From Cyanobacteria bacterium UBA8803 (lineage in GTDB: Bacteria > Cyanobacteriota > Cyanobacteriia > Cyanobacteriales > Coleofasciculaceae): a stretch of DNA of 23,100 nucleotides. Both the position numbers and the translations under genes were made by a program. The stretch spans positions 7,046-30,145 of the forward strand of contig DNXU01000516.1 in NCBI GenBank assembly GCA_003505715.1, given 5' to 3'. The notes under the pieces are model-generated. The model was not told the DNA's origin and did not search any database. It saw only the letters and a list, made by a program, of their open reading frames with translations. This document shows, one piece after another, positions 23,082 through 23,100 of the stretch. The number at the start of each line of letters is the position of its first letter. The first letter of the stretch is position 1.

Positions 23082-23100
23082 TTGTTGGTTGTTAGTTGTT
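23081..23100 (+). repeat. GTTGTTG/GTTGTTA heptamers starting at the MerR stop codon
   Basis: GTTGTTG, GTTGTTA and GTTGTT run to the window edge. The first base of the array is the last base of the TAG stop codon. The array may continue beyond the window. Confidence 0.65.

Overview
The window is chromosomal DNA from a cyanobacterium, probably a filamentous one. The octamer GCGATCGC (HIP1), the cyanobacterial signature, occurs about 15 times in 23 kb where less than one is expected. There are also a one-helix high-light-inducible protein, a PEP-CTERM exported protein, a DUF4912 protein, a large TIR-WD40 protein, Uma2 and Rpn nuclease-family genes, and heptanucleotide tandem arrays (STRR type). 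All are commonplace in that phylum.

Layout. 1-2200 (+): a palindromic repeat, aroC (chorismate synthase), a metallo-beta-lactamase-fold hydrolase and a bidirectional terminator. 2200-7360 (-): a DUF4912 protein, a LytR-CpsA-Psr (LCP) glycopolymer transferase, a three-helix membrane protein and a protein with two peptidoglycan-binding domains around an L,D-transpeptidase-like core; together these are cell-envelope genes. 7585-7791 (+): a 68-aa membrane protein whose 3' end is made of heptamer repeats. 7936-10074 (-): a beta-helix protein with a duplicated triplet of S-layer-homology (SLH) domains. 10355-12154 (-): an Rpn-family nuclease/transposase-like gene with a 12-bp tandem repeat, and a Uma2 nuclease-like gene.

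12272-19330 (-) is the most interesting part. Three genes read in the same direction: a TIR domain, one membrane helix and 14 WD40 repeats (932 aa); a 1067-aa protein carrying two SLATT-type 2TM modules, a deoxyribosyltransferase/TIR-like domain, a TPR region and a C-terminal SLOG-like domain; and a stand-alone SLOG-family (LSDAT-like) protein. I infer a nucleotide-signalling defence or cell-suicide system. The TIR enzyme would make an NAD-derived signal, a SLOG domain would sense it, and the SLATT segments would breach the membrane. This is Thoeris-like logic with a different sensor and a different effector. The upstream divergent intergenic region holds two perfect 12-bp direct repeats flanking a small palindrome, a candidate control site.

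19580-23100: a PEP-CTERM exported protein (+), alanine dehydrogenase (-), a divergent HLIP gene (+, 56 aa), a stretch with an unrecognised 47-aa reading frame (-) next to several phased hairpins, a two-helix membrane protein (+) and a MerR regulator with metal-sensor-like cysteines (+). Heptamer arrays touch or contain the stop codons of five genes in the window, and another array contains the MerR start codon. No rRNA, tRNA, CRISPR array or intact insertion sequence was seen.
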